This document shows, piece after piece, positions 50,364 through 60,745 of a stretch of DNA of 64,000 bases. The notes beneath the pieces are model-generated. The model had not been told where the DNA came from, did no database searches, and saw only the letters and a program-made list of their open reading frames with translations. The translations under genes and the position numbers were made by a program. How positions within the stretch are numbered: the stretch's first letter is position 1; each line of letters begins with the position of its first letter. This stretch comes from Lachnospiraceae bacterium. GTDB lineage: Bacteria; Bacillota; Clostridia; Lachnospirales; Lachnospiraceae. Location of the stretch: the NCBI GenBank assembly GCA_024693845.1, contig JAILKJ010000063.1, forward strand, positions 21,407-85,406, given 5' to 3'.

Positions 50364-52217
50364 TTAATTTTTGTGAAAAAATGCGTAGATCTGTTCGGCG
50401 CAGGATGCACTGATCTCGGGAATGGCCGAAAGTTCCTCTATGCCGGCAGCTCGGATCGCATCCAGGGAATCAAAATGCCGCATCAGCGCCTTTCTCCTGG
50501 CAGGGCCCACACCCTTGATGCCGTCCAGAACGGAGGTCACGCTGGCCTTGCTCCGCAGGGATCTGTGATACTCTATCGCAAACCGGTGGGCCTCATCCTG
50601 AATCCTGGTAATGAGCAGGAAACCTTCACTGTGGGGATCGATGGGCATTTCCTTATTTTGGTAAAAAAGTCCCCTTGTCCTGTGATGGTCATCCTTCACC
50701 ATACCGCAGACCGGAATGTCCAGTCCCAACTCCTGAAGCACCTCCAGGGCAATGTTCACCTGGCCTCTTCCGCCGTCCATCAACAGAAGATCCGGGAACC
50801 TGGTGAAGCTTCCGTAAGCATCGTCTAACTTTTTATCTTCCCGTTCCTGCCGCTCGGAAAGGCCGTGGGTAAAGCGTCTGGTCAGGACCTCCCTCATGCT
50901 GGCATAATCATCGGGTCCTTCCACGCTTTTGATCTTAAACTTGCGGTAGTCGCTCCTTCTGGGCTTCCCGTCCACAAAGACCACCATGGAACCTACGGAT
51001 TCAAAACCACTGGTGTTGGAGATATCGAAGGCCTCCATACGGCTGATGCCTTCAAGACCGATCAGTTTTCCGATCTGCTCCACGGCCCCCGTGGTCCTCT
51101 CCTGTTCCCGGCGGATCCTGTCCTTATCCTGGGCAAGTACCAGGGCTGCATTTTTCAGTGCCAGCTCCACCAGCTTTTCCTTCCGGCCGATCTTAGGTAC
51201 CGCAAAATAAACTCTGCTTCCCTTCCTTCCGGAAAGCCATTCCTCCAGAAGGGGGATATCGTCGATCTCATGGGATAAAAGCACGGTCCTGGGCAGATAG
51301 GGCGTTCCGGCATAGTACTGCTTCACGAAACTGGAAAGGGCCTCCTGTATGCTTTCATCCTCGGTATTTTTCATGTAGTAATGTTCCCGTCCGATCAGTC
51401 TGCCGTCCCGGACAAAGAACACCTGGGCCACCATGGCCTTGTCATCGCCCGCAAGAGCGATCACATCCTTATCTTCGCCGCCCAGATCCGTGATCTTCTG
51501 CTTTTGGGCCACGGCACGGACGGATCCCAGCAGATCACGCCACCGGATGGCTTCTTCATAGTCCATCTCTTCGGAGGCTGCCTGCATTTTTTCCTCCAGC
51601 TCCTTAAGGATGGGGCCGTAATTGCCACTGAGGAAGTCCAGGGCCTTCTTTACGTTTTCGCCGTAGACCTCCGGGGGTATATTTCCCCTGCAGGGAGCAT
51701 CGCACTGATGCATGTGATGGTTCAGGCAGGGTCGCTCCTCCGAAGGGATCTTGCGGTTGCAGGTCCTGATCCTGTAAAGCTTGGTCAGAAGATCAATGGT
51801 GTCCTTCACTGCGCCCGCACTGGTAAAGGGGCCGAAATACCTGGACTTATCCTTTTTCATCGTGCGTGAAAAGAGCACTCTGGGATAAGCCTCACCCAGA
51901 GTGACCTTGATATACGGATACGTCTTATCATCCTTGAGCAGCGTGTTGTACCTGGGCCTGTGTTCCTTGATCAGATTGTTCTCAAGCACCAGTGCCTCAA
52001 GCTCCGAATCGGTAAGGATATACTCAAAATGATCGATGAGCGAAACCATCTTTTGGATCTTGGCGGTCTTTTTGGTGCTCGCCCTGAAATAGGAGTGGAC
52101 ACGGCGGTTTAAGTTGATCGCCTTACCCACATAGAGGATCGCATCTTTCGCATCGCGCATGATATAAACGCCCGGGGAATCAGGCAGTTTTTTCAATTCC
52201 TCCGCTATATCAAACAT
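50364..52217 (-). CDS. uvrC: Excinuclease ABC subunit C
   Basis: This 617-aa protein makes both incisions in nucleotide excision repair. The N-terminal GIY-YIG nuclease has [20 protein letters not shown]. The UVR motif is near 205-240 ([22 protein letters not shown]). The RNase-H-like C-terminal nuclease has [19 protein letters not shown] and [13 protein letters not shown] helix-hairpin-helix DNA-binding end follows ([17 protein letters not shown]). It starts 18 bp after ftsH. Confidence 0.96.
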   Translation of the reverse strand: MFDIAEELKKLPDSPGVYIMRDAKDAILYVGKAINLNRRVHSYFRASTKKTAKIQKMVSLIDHFEYILTDSELEALVLENNLIKEHRPRYNTLLKDDKTYPYIKVTLGEAYPRVLFSRTMKKDKSRYFGPFTSAGAVKDTIDLLTKLYRIRTCNRKIPSEERPCLNHHMHQCDAPCRGNIPPEVYGENVKKALDFLSGNYGPILKELEEKMQAASEEMDYEEAIRWRDLLGSVRAVAQKQKITDLGGEDKDVIALAGDDKAMVAQVFFVRDGRLIGREHYYMKNTEDESIQEALSSFVKQYYAGTPYLPRTVLLSHEIDDIPLLEEWLSGRKGSRVYFAVPKIGRKEKLVELALKNAALVLAQDKDRIRREQERTTGAVEQIGKLIGLEGISRMEAFDISNTSGFESVGSMVVFVDGKPRRSDYRKFKIKSVEGPDDYASMREVLTRRFTHGLSERQEREDKKLDDAYGSFTRFPDLLLMDGGRGQVNIALEVLQELGLDIPVCGMVKDDHHRTRGLFYQNKEMPIDPHSEGFLLITRIQDEAHRFAIEYHRSLRSKASVTSVLDGIKGVGPARRKALMRHFDSLDAIRAAGIEELSAIPEISASCAEQIYAFFHKN

Positions 52218-52235
52218 AGGATCCGCCGCTATCTC

Positions 52236-54626
52236 TTACTGCTCATTTCCTTCGCTGTTATCATCATCTTCCGGACCCAGATCCACCTTTCCGATCAGGT
52301 TGTTCAGGAAGTTTTCGCCCTCCGACAGAAGACCCGCATCGGGATCCGGTTCAGACTGCGTCCCTTCGGCCTCCGATTCGGGCTTCGATTCATTGACCTC
52401 CGCCCCGGGCTGAGGCTTCTGACCGACCGCAGAAATGCTGTACTGGGTGGTACTGGTGGCCTTGACCGAATCATCATCGATCACCGCCTCGAAGCTGGCC
52501 GTAGTTTCCTTCGTCACCTTTTCGGTATTCTGCGTATTCTTATAGGCCTTGTCCAGATCGATCTGCTCTTCCTGTCCGTCAATAACGACAGTTAGCGTCT
52601 GTTTACTATTTTCATTCACTTCCTCAGCTTCTTTTTCCTCCTTGGATTTGGAATCCTTTCCGGCGTTCTCATCCGGCTCCGGAAGACCCTTTTCCTTGCG
52701 GTAGATCTTCATGAATTCCTTACCGGTGATGGTCTCCTGCTTGATGAGCTTGGCTGCGATCTTATCCATGATCTTGCGGTTTTCCTTCAGAAGCTTCTTA
52801 GCTTCCTTATAGCAGCTCTTGAGGATCTGCTTCACCTCTTCGTCGATCTCGGCAGCCGTCACGTCCGCACAGTTCAGTGCCATATGCTGGTCAAGATATC
52901 TGCTCTCCATGGATTCGAGGGCCATGAGACCGAACTTCTTGCTCATACCGTAGGTGGTCACCATGGATCTGGCGATCTTGGTCGCCCTCTCGATATCGTT
53001 GGAAGCACCGGTGGTAACGGTGTCAAAAACGATCTCCTCAGCAGCACGTCCGCCCAAAAGACCCACGATCATATCATGAAGCTCTGCCTGGGAATTTAAG
53101 TATTTCTCCTCCTCCGGCACCTGCATTACATAGCCGAGAGCTCCCATGGTACGGGGCACGATGGTGATCTTCTGCACCGGCTCCGAATTCTTCTGCAAAG
53201 CGGCGATCAGGGCATGTCCCACCTCGTGATAGGAAACGATCTTCCGCTCTTCCTTGCTCATGATGCGGTCTTTTTTCTCCTTGCCGACCAAAACAACTTC
53301 TACCGCATCGAACAGGTCCTTCTGGCAGACTGCCTTGCGCCCGCCCTTGACTGCATTGATGGCAGCCTCGTTTATCATGTTGGCCAGATCGGAGCCCACC
53401 GCACCGCTGGTAGCAAGGGCGATCTCCTCCAGATCCACCGTCTCATCCATATGAACGTCCTTGGCATGTACCTTCAGGATATCCACACGGCCCTTCAGAT
53501 CCGGCTTATCCACGATGATACGACGGTCAAAACGACCGGGACGCAGAAGGGCCTTATCCAGGATCTCGGGTCTGTTGGTGGCACCAAGGATCAGAATACC
53601 CTTTGAGGTATCGAAACCATCCATCTCGGAAAGGAGCTGGTTCAGCGTCTGCTCACGCTCCTCATTACCGCCGCCGTACTTGGAATCCCTGCTCCGTCCG
53701 ATGGCATCGATCTCATCGATGAAGATGATACAGGGGGCCATTTTGTTAGCCTCCCGGAACAGATCGCGGACACGGGAAGCACCCACGCCCACATACAGCT
53801 CGATGAAATCCGAGCCTGCCAGGGAGAAGAAGGGTACATGTGCCTCACCGGCCACCGCCTTGGCAAGCAGGGTTTTACCGGTTCCCGGAGGTCCCACAAG
53901 AAGGGCTCCCTTGGGAAGCTTGGCACCGATCTTCGTATATTTGGCAGGATTATGCAAAAAGTCCACCACTTCCTGCAGTGATTCCTTGGCCTCGTCCTCT
54001 CCGGCCACATCCTTGAAGGTGACACCGGTCTCCTTCTGCACATAGACCTTGGCCGTGGATTTGCCCACACCCATAAAGCCGCCGGATCCGCCGCCCATCT
54101 TTCGCATGGCAAAGGACAGGATGACCCAGACAAGGACGATGGGCAGGATGTAGGTCAGCAGGATCGACATCAGAAGTCCCGAGTTGTCGGGGATCTTCTG
54201 CTTGTAGCTGACACCGTACTTGTTCAGAAAAGCGGGCAGATCGTCGTCATTTACGATACCTGTATAATAGGTCACACCGCTCTGCCGCTGGTTGGTACCG
54301 TAGATGTACTGCAGCATGGTGTCGGTCTCACTCTGCTCTTTTTTCTTATCCTCGCTCTTGGGAATGATATCGATCTCCCGGTCGGTGATCACTACCCTTT
54401 CGACCTTGCCTTCCTTCACCATGTTCAGGAATTCGTCGTAGGTGATCTCCTTGCTGGAGTCCGCTCCCAGGGAGCGCATCAAAAAGCTCATGACGAGAAG
54501 GGTAACAAGCGCCGCTACCAGGAGCAGGAAAAAGCTCTGTCTCCTGGGGGAACCGTTGCCCTGGCCCGAACCCTTGTCACCGCCGTTATTGTTTCCGTTA
54601 CCTCTTTGTCCGTTTTCGTTGTTCAT
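52236..54626 (-). CDS. ftsH: ATP-dependent membrane zinc protease FtsH with long acidic tail
   Basis: This 796-aa protein degrades membrane and regulatory proteins. It has a Gly/Asn-rich N-terminus and two membrane segments (about 31-50 and 152-172). The AAA domain has Walker A GPPGTGKT (245-252), Walker B IIFIDEIDAIG and the SRH region. The zinc site is HEVGH (467-471). Typical FtsH ends near residue 640-650. Here about 145 more residues follow (650-796), acidic and low in hydrophobic residues, with repeated ESKP/SEPDPD-type segments. It lies 9 bp after the GH3 gene. Confidence 0.96.
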   Translation of the reverse strand: MNNENGQRGNGNNNGGDKGSGQGNGSPRRQSFFLLLVAALVTLLVMSFLMRSLGADSSKEITYDEFLNMVKEGKVERVVITDREIDIIPKSEDKKKEQSETDTMLQYIYGTNQRQSGVTYYTGIVNDDDLPAFLNKYGVSYKQKIPDNSGLLMSILLTYILPIVLVWVILSFAMRKMGGGSGGFMGVGKSTAKVYVQKETGVTFKDVAGEDEAKESLQEVVDFLHNPAKYTKIGAKLPKGALLVGPPGTGKTLLAKAVAGEAHVPFFSLAGSDFIELYVGVGASRVRDLFREANKMAPCIIFIDEIDAIGRSRDSKYGGGNEEREQTLNQLLSEMDGFDTSKGILILGATNRPEILDKALLRPGRFDRRIIVDKPDLKGRVDILKVHAKDVHMDETVDLEEIALATSGAVGSDLANMINEAAINAVKGGRKAVCQKDLFDAVEVVLVGKEKKDRIMSKEERKIVSYHEVGHALIAALQKNSEPVQKITIVPRTMGALGYVMQVPEEEKYLNSQAELHDMIVGLLGGRAAEEIVFDTVTTGASNDIERATKIARSMVTTYGMSKKFGLMALESMESRYLDQHMALNCADVTAAEIDEEVKQILKSCYKEAKKLLKENRKIMDKIAAKLIKQETITGKEFMKIYRKEKGLPEPDENAGKDSKSKEEKEAEEVNENSKQTLTVVIDGQEEQIDLDKAYKNTQNTEKVTKETTASFEAVIDDDSVKATSTTQYSISAVGQKPQPGAEVNESKPESEAEGTQSEPDPDAGLLSEGENFLNNLIGKVDLGPEDDDNSEGNEQ

Positions 54627-54635
54627 AGTTCTCTC

Positions 54636-56927
54636 TCATCTCTGATTCATTTTATCTACAATTGCCTGAAGCTTTGCCTCGTCCATACTGCCGTTGCCGA
54701 AACTTAAGCAGTTACGGATGGGCGCGAATGCCAGCATCGCCTCATTCATTTCCTCAGCGGCACTTCCCAGACCTTCGCCCTGGGTCGTGTTCACCTCTTC
54801 CATCCTGCCGGCTTCGATGATGGGCCCCATCAGTGACTTGGCATGCTCATCCTTCATTACATCGCAGAAGGTGGAGTCGATGGTATAGAAGACAGGAAGC
54901 TTCTTGGAAGCTGTCAGCTTCACTTTTGCCCTGCACCGGATATCACGGCTGGAAGCACCTACCAGGATCTCATATTCTCCGCTCTCCGCATACCAGTCAT
55001 TGATCTTGGTTTCATAGTAGGCAAAAGCGCGCTTATCCAGCGTAAAGGTCGCCGTCTTGGTCTCACCCGGTTCAAGGGTTACCTTGGCAAAGCCCTTCAG
55101 CTCCTTGACGGGGCGGATCACGTCGCTTACGGGATCTGCCACATAGAGCTGTACGATCTCACTTCCTGCCACCTTTCCGCTGTTGGTAACATCTACGGAA
55201 ACCGTAAGGGTATCCGTATCGGAAAGTGAGTCTTTACTTACCTTTAAGTTAGCATATGCAAACTCCGTATAGGAAAGACCATGGCCGAAGGGGAAGAGAA
55301 CCTCCATCTCCTTCGTATCATAGTAGCGATATCCCACAAAAATGCCTTCCCTGTATTCCACAACATTTCCCTCACCCGGGAAGTTAAGGAAGGACGGATT
55401 GTCGGCAAGCTTCAGAGGGAAAGTCTCAGGCAGCTTTCCGCAGGGATTGAAGCGTCCGCTGAGAACCTCCATCTGCGCAAGACCGATGTTTTCGCCGCCC
55501 AGATAACTCTCTACGATTCCCTTCACTTTATCGATCCAGGGCATCTCCACCGGTGATCCGTTGTGAAGGACCACGATCACATTGGGCTGTACCTTGGCCA
55601 CTTCTTCGATCAGCCTGTTCTGGCAATCCGGCATCCGCATATGCTGTCTGTCATAAGCCTCGGATTCGAATGCATCGGGAAGACCGGCAAAGATCACTGC
55701 CACATCCGCTGCCTTTGCAGTCTCCACAGCCTCGGCAAGAAGCGCCTCGTCCGTCTTATCTTCTTTATCGTCATAGCCCTGAGCATACACGATCTTATCC
55801 TTAAAGCCCATATCCTCTGCGGCCTGAATGGCACCCGTCACATCAAAGCAGGTGATATGGCTGCTGCCGCCGCCCTGGAATCTGGGGGTCTTTGCATACT
55901 TACCGATGAAGGCAACCTTGCCGGCCTGCTTCTCTTCGAAGGCGATGGGGAGGATGCCGTCATTTTTCAGAAGAACGATACACTGCTTGGCAATCTCTCC
56001 GGAAAACTCGTGCTGCGCCTTTCTGTCAAATACGGCGGAGGCATCTTTGCTTTCCTTATAACGGAAGACGATGTTCAGGATGTTCTCAACCGCAAGATCC
56101 ACCAGCGCTTCATCCAGTTCACCCTTTTGTACCGCTTCCACGATCTGCTTGTCACGCACGCCCTTGGAGGAAGGCATCTCCAGATCCAGACCTGCCCGGA
56201 TCCCTTCCACGCGATTGCAGACAGCGCCCCAGTCACTCATAACGTAACCGTCAAAGCCCCACTCATCCCGGAGGATATCCGTCAGAAACTTTCTGCTCTC
56301 TGAGGTATGTTCCCCGTTGATCTTGTTATAAGAGGCCATGACCGTCCAGGGCTTTGCCTCTTTCACCGCCTCTTCAAAAGCGGGAAGATAGATCTCCCGA
56401 AGGGTTCTCTCATCGATCTTTGCATCCACCGTAAGACGGCGGGTCTCCTGGTTGTTGCCCAGGTAATGCTTAATGGAAGTGCCCACATTTTTGCTCTGCA
56501 CACCATTGATATAAGCAGCGGCGATCTTACCTGCCAGGTAAGGATCCTCGGAATAATATTCGAAATTACGTCCGCAGAGAGGGGAGCGCTTGATGTTGAC
56601 AGCAGGTCCGAGTACCACGGACAAATCCTCTGCCTGTGCACTTTCTCCCAGGGCCTGACCCATTTTGCCTACCAGCTCTGTATCAAAGCTGGCTGCCGTC
56701 GCACATCCCGCAGGGAAGCAGACCGCAACGATACTGTCGTTCACGCCCAGGTGATCCCCCTCCATATCCTGTTTGCGCAGTCCGTGAGGTCCGTCGGAAA
56801 CCATGCTGGCGGGGATCCCCACCCGCTCGATCTCCTCTGTATGCCAGAAATCCGAGCCGGAGCACATGCGCGCCTTCTCCTCCAGCGTCATTTTGGATAC
56901 GATCTCTCTGATCTTTGCTCTTTCCAT
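54636..56927 (-). CDS. Glycoside hydrolase family 3 beta-glucosidase-like enzyme
   Basis: This 763-aa protein has no signal peptide and is probably cytoplasmic. It has the GH3 N-terminal barrel with SDGPHGLRK and the nucleophile Asp in GYVMSDWGAV, the alpha/beta C domain (AFIGKYAKTPRFQGGGSSHI), and a fibronectin-III-like end (GSEIVQLYVADP). It should hydrolyse beta-glucosides or related oligosaccharides taken up from plant material; exact specificity cannot be read. It is part of a close-packed run from the histidine kinase to uvrC. Confidence 0.93.
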   Translation of the reverse strand: MERAKIREIVSKMTLEEKARMCSGSDFWHTEEIERVGIPASMVSDGPHGLRKQDMEGDHLGVNDSIVAVCFPAGCATAASFDTELVGKMGQALGESAQAEDLSVVLGPAVNIKRSPLCGRNFEYYSEDPYLAGKIAAAYINGVQSKNVGTSIKHYLGNNQETRRLTVDAKIDERTLREIYLPAFEEAVKEAKPWTVMASYNKINGEHTSESRKFLTDILRDEWGFDGYVMSDWGAVCNRVEGIRAGLDLEMPSSKGVRDKQIVEAVQKGELDEALVDLAVENILNIVFRYKESKDASAVFDRKAQHEFSGEIAKQCIVLLKNDGILPIAFEEKQAGKVAFIGKYAKTPRFQGGGSSHITCFDVTGAIQAAEDMGFKDKIVYAQGYDDKEDKTDEALLAEAVETAKAADVAVIFAGLPDAFESEAYDRQHMRMPDCQNRLIEEVAKVQPNVIVVLHNGSPVEMPWIDKVKGIVESYLGGENIGLAQMEVLSGRFNPCGKLPETFPLKLADNPSFLNFPGEGNVVEYREGIFVGYRYYDTKEMEVLFPFGHGLSYTEFAYANLKVSKDSLSDTDTLTVSVDVTNSGKVAGSEIVQLYVADPVSDVIRPVKELKGFAKVTLEPGETKTATFTLDKRAFAYYETKINDWYAESGEYEILVGASSRDIRCRAKVKLTASKKLPVFYTIDSTFCDVMKDEHAKSLMGPIIEAGRMEEVNTTQGEGLGSAAEEMNEAMLAFAPIRNCLSFGNGSMDEAKLQAIVDKMNQR

Positions 56928-56951
56928 AGTTTTCCCCTTTCTTGTTTGAAC

Positions 56952-57893
56952 TTATTTTGCGTGATTGTTCAAATGTACATCCATCTGCGGATAAGGAATG
57001 CGGATGTCATTTTCATCCAACGCAAGCTTGATCTTCTCAAGCATAACCCCCTTGGCGGAAACCCAGTCCGCACATTTGACAAAACAGTAGAGCGAAAGCT
57101 CCACGGCGGAGTCACCCAGCTGGCTGACATAGACCCACATGGGCTCCTCCTGTACAACGTAGGAATCCTCGTGGAGCACATTCAGGATAACCTCTTTGGC
57201 CTTCTTCAGATCCGCATCGTAGGCAATGCCCACCTTCAGATCCACGCGGCGGGTAGGCGTCTCCGTATAGTTGATAAGAGAGGTGTTGGCCAGGGCTCCG
57301 TTGGGCAGTACCACTACGTGCTTTTCGATGGTAAGGAGCTTGGTATAAAAAAGCTGGATCTCCGTTACGGTACCCTCGTTCCCGTGACCGTTCTCTTTAA
57401 TGTAATCTCCCACCTTAAAGGGCTTAAGAAGCAGGATCAGCACGCCTCCCGCAAAGTTGGAAAGGGAACCCTGCAGTGCCAGGGAAATAGCCACACCCAT
57501 GGATCCTAAGATGGCTACGATACTGGCCGCATCCACACCGAAGTTGATGGCGATGGTAAAGATCAGCAGGATGGTCAAAACCGCTTTGACAAAGGAATCC
57601 AGGAACTGGACAACCCCCGCATCAGCCTTGCCTTTTTCCAGGGATCTTTTCAGGATCCTTCGGATCAGCTTGATGACCTGGATACCCAAAAACAGAGTGA
57701 TGATGGCAAACACAATGCGGATCCCCAGTCCAAAGGCCTTTTCCGGCAGCTGGTTCATGTATTGCTGGAAAAGTCCGATCCGCTCCGTTACATCTTCGGG
57801 AACGGCTTCTTTTGCTTTCTGGGTCACATCCTGTGCCACATCCTGAAGCTTTTCCGCATCTATGATCACATCCGTAGCACTCAAAAGATACAT
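56952..57893 (-). CDS. mscS: Small-conductance mechanosensitive channel
   Basis: This 313-aa protein has three or four membrane segments (about 55-75, 95-120, 125-150) and the MscS pore helix and beta domain (GSMGVAISLALQGSLSNFAGGVLIL, FKVGDYIKENGHGNEGTVTEI). The cytoplasmic C-domain follows. It relieves turgor on osmotic downshock. The first ~45 residues are an extra helical segment. AGGTTAGGAT precedes the ATG; the kinase stop is 9 bp upstream. Confidence 0.93.
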   Translation of the reverse strand: MYLLSATDVIIDAEKLQDVAQDVTQKAKEAVPEDVTERIGLFQQYMNQLPEKAFGLGIRIVFAIITLFLGIQVIKLIRRILKRSLEKGKADAGVVQFLDSFVKAVLTILLIFTIAINFGVDAASIVAILGSMGVAISLALQGSLSNFAGGVLILLLKPFKVGDYIKENGHGNEGTVTEIQLFYTKLLTIEKHVVVLPNGALANTSLINYTETPTRRVDLKVGIAYDADLKKAKEVILNVLHEDSYVVQEEPMWVYVSQLGDSAVELSLYCFVKCADWVSAKGVMLEKIKLALDENDIRIPYPQMDVHLNNHAK

Positions 57894-57902
57894 ATCCTAA
57901 CC

Positions 57903-60551
57903 TCACTTATCTGTGCGAAGCTGCCCGGCCAGTTCTCTGTAATCCCGGCAGAACTGTTCATGATGACCTTCGATAAAAGCGACATCCTCCCGGGCCGAAG
58001 CATCCTCCAGCTCTTTGGCGCTCTCACTCAGCGCTGCGGCGCCGATGGTCTTGGCGGAGCTCTTCAGGGAATGTACCAGTGTCCGATATTCCTTCCAGTC
58101 CTTCGCCTCAAAATATCCGCTCAGTCTCTTTTCCTTCTCTTCCTGCTCCGTGGAAAAGTCCCCCAGCAGTTCTTCATAAAAACCACGGTCCGAGCCACAA
58201 TAGAGCAAAGCCGACTCCGTATTCAGACCTGCCTTTACGGCAAGATCGATGAGATTGCCGCCTGCCTCCTTGAGTTTTTCCATATCTCCCCCGGGGAGGA
58301 ACTCCAGGATCTCCTCTTCCTCCCGGGAAGCCGTCTGCCCGGCGGGCACTTTTGTCTGAACCTCTGAATTCTCTACCCGGCTTACGATATCGGAAGGCAG
58401 GTATTTTTCCAGAAGGGCTTCCATCTGCTCCACTTCAATGGGCTTGGAAAGATAATCGTCAAAGCCTGCGGAAAGATAACCTTCCCTGGCACCCACCACC
58501 GCATTGGCGGTAAGGGCGATCACGGTGCAACCTTCGGGAAGAAGGTTTTCTTCCTTCATGATCTTCAGCGTCTCCACGCCGTCCATGCCGGGCATCATAT
58601 GATCCAGAAGGATCACCTGATAGGATTCCTCCTTCAGACAATCGATGGCTTCCCGGCCGGAAGTGACAAGGCGGGGCACGATGCCGTTGAGCTTCATCAG
58701 GCTTCTGACCACCTTTAGGTTCATCTCATTGTCATCCACCACCAGGATCCGCGCCTCAGGGGCATAAAGATGGGTGCTGTCCAAATGAGGGTTGTGGGCA
58801 TTTGCCATTTTTGCGGAATAATCTCCGATGGGAGTTTCTTCCGCGATCTCCTGCTTCAGACAGAAGGAAAAGCAGGAGCCTTCTCCGTACACACTCTCTA
58901 CCTTCAGTTCGCTGTTCATCATCTGCAGCAGCTTGGTGACGATGGCCATGCCAAGGCCCGTGCCTTCGATATGACGGTTGCGGGTCTCATCCAGTCGCTG
59001 GAAGGAGGCAAAGAGTTTTTCCCGATCCTCGTCCCGGATACCGATACCCGTATCCTTTACACTTACCTCCAGGATCACGCAGTCATCCTCGCGGCTGTTA
59101 TCCTTAAAGTACAGATCCACACTGCCGGTTTCCGTATATTTTACGGCGTTGGACAGAAGGTTCATGATGATCTGACGGATCCTCACATCATCTCCCACAA
59201 GACGGGAAGGGAGGCTTTCGTCCACGTGAACGGAGAAGGTCAGATTCTTGCCTGCGGCCCGCTCCGAAATGGAATTGACAAGGTCGTGGATCAGGCCGGC
59301 CAGATCATAGGTGACATACGTCAGCTCCATCTTGCCGTCTTCGATCTTGGAAAAATCCAGAATGCTGTTGATCAGCGACAGAAGGGTCCTGCCCGCCGAC
59401 TGAACATTCTCCGCATACTCACGGATATTCTCTTCTCCGGACTCCCGGAGGATCATTTCATTCATACCCAGCACCGCATTGATGGGCGTCCGGATCTCAT
59501 GGGACATCTCCGCCAAAAATGTACTCTTGGCCTTGTTGGCAGAGTCGGCGGCCGATTTTTCCACCTTCAGTACCTGTGCCTCATATTCCTTCTTCTGCTC
59601 GCGGATCTTCAGATCTTCCATGTTCCTGCTGTAGATCTGTTCATTGCGGTACGCGATCAGATAGAAAAGTGCGATCAAAAAGAAGCAGACCACGAAGACA
59701 AGAACGCTGATCACCAGCTGCTCCCTGACATCCGCCAGCAGGGTATCGTCCTCCACCACGATCACGGCATACCACTGATTTAGGACAGGATGAACGAAGA
59801 CCGTATGTCCCTTGCCGTCTATCGTCATGTTGAATCTGCCTTCCCTCTCGGATATGATGCGGTCCATGAAGATGTCGCCTTCATCCAGATCGTAGCAGTT
59901 CTTTCCGGCAAGGCTATTGTCATGATGGGCAATGATAATGCCGTCTTCATTGACAAGAAAACCATAGCCCATGTCGTTCAGGGTGATCTTCTCGATATAG
60001 GACTGGATGTAATTCATGGTCACATCCAGGGAAAGTACGTCCTCTCCGTTACCGAGCATCTTACTGATGGAAATGATCACGGCGCCGGTCTGGGCATCCA
60101 CATAAGGCGAAACGATGGTCATCTCACCATTTGCCTTCCTGGCACTGATGTACCAGTCTCTGGTAGTCGGGTCATAATCATCGGGGGGTTCCCAGCCCAC
60201 GCCGTCCAGATATTCTCCCTGGACAAGGCCGTAGATACCGGTATAGTTCTCATCAAACTGTGCCGCCTGATTTGCAGATTCTTCAAGCAGATAATTGAGG
60301 ATCCTCTCATTACCGTCTCCTCTTCCCACCATGTGTTCCACGGAATCGGCGGTTACCCAGAGCACGCTTTGGGCCGTATTCAGATAGTTCTCCAATGCTG
60401 CTGCGGTGCCTTCGATCTTATCTTCGCCCACTTCATAGATATTTGCGACGGAGATCTTATAGATCAGGCTCCCGGTATAGATCACCACAAAAGCCATAAG
60501 AGCAAAGGTGATCATGAGCGTCAGAGCCAGATTCAGCTTTCTTCTCTTCAT
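57903..60551 (-). CDS. Hybrid sensor histidine kinase: dCache, HisKA, HATPase, receiver, HPt
   Basis: This 882-aa protein has a membrane segment (about 10-33), an extracellular dCache_1 domain (about 35-280) and a second membrane segment (about 285-305). HisKA follows with the phospho-His in FLAEMSHEIRTPINAVLG, then HATPase (NLLSNAVKYTETGS, GTGLGMAIV). A receiver domain has VVDDNEMN and the phospho-Asp in LLDHMMPGMDG, and a C-terminal HPt has HSLKSSAKTIGA. A full His-Asp-His relay sits in one chain; the final partner is not encoded nearby. The dCache has the amino-acid pattern YDPTTRDWY (126-134) plus Asp176. Confidence 0.94.
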   Translation of the reverse strand: MKRRKLNLALTLMITFALMAFVVIYTGSLIYKISVANIYEVGEDKIEGTAAALENYLNTAQSVLWVTADSVEHMVGRGDGNERILNYLLEESANQAAQFDENYTGIYGLVQGEYLDGVGWEPPDDYDPTTRDWYISARKANGEMTIVSPYVDAQTGAVIISISKMLGNGEDVLSLDVTMNYIQSYIEKITLNDMGYGFLVNEDGIIIAHHDNSLAGKNCYDLDEGDIFMDRIISEREGRFNMTIDGKGHTVFVHPVLNQWYAVIVVEDDTLLADVREQLVISVLVFVVCFFLIALFYLIAYRNEQIYSRNMEDLKIREQKKEYEAQVLKVEKSAADSANKAKSTFLAEMSHEIRTPINAVLGMNEMILRESGEENIREYAENVQSAGRTLLSLINSILDFSKIEDGKMELTYVTYDLAGLIHDLVNSISERAAGKNLTFSVHVDESLPSRLVGDDVRIRQIIMNLLSNAVKYTETGSVDLYFKDNSREDDCVILEVSVKDTGIGIRDEDREKLFASFQRLDETRNRHIEGTGLGMAIVTKLLQMMNSELKVESVYGEGSCFSFCLKQEIAEETPIGDYSAKMANAHNPHLDSTHLYAPEARILVVDDNEMNLKVVRSLMKLNGIVPRLVTSGREAIDCLKEESYQVILLDHMMPGMDGVETLKIMKEENLLPEGCTVIALTANAVVGAREGYLSAGFDDYLSKPIEVEQMEALLEKYLPSDIVSRVENSEVQTKVPAGQTASREEEEILEFLPGGDMEKLKEAGGNLIDLAVKAGLNTESALLYCGSDRGFYEELLGDFSTEQEEKEKRLSGYFEAKDWKEYRTLVHSLKSSAKTIGAAALSESAKELEDASAREDVAFIEGHHEQFCRDYRELAGQLRTDK

Positions 60552-60614
60552 CTCAAACTGCCTCCGAGATGTATCTCCTGCTTCTTACAAAAACGCATAG
60601 TTAACAACACTATC

Positions 60615-60643
60615 ACTATACTCTAAAATCGGCTCTCTGTCAC
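60615..60643 (-). promoter_or_regulatory. Promoter of histidine kinase run
   Basis: GTGACA and TATAGT are separated by 17 bp on the minus strand, about 64 bp upstream of the ATG at 60551. Confidence 0.65.
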
Positions 60644-60677
60644 TCATTTTCTATGATGGAACCCCATTCTGAAACAA

Positions 60678-60714
60678 GGAAAGGCCCCGCCGATACGAAT
60701 ACCGGCAGGGCCTT
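60678..60714 (-). terminator. hsp20 terminator
   Basis: On the minus strand AAGGCCCTGCCG and CGGCGGGGCCTT pair (12 bp, one G-T), with a 10-nt loop. The T run is short (TCCTTG). Confidence 0.7.
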
Positions 60715-60745
60715 GAAATCCTTAACTGATTCAGCTTTGCATCCG

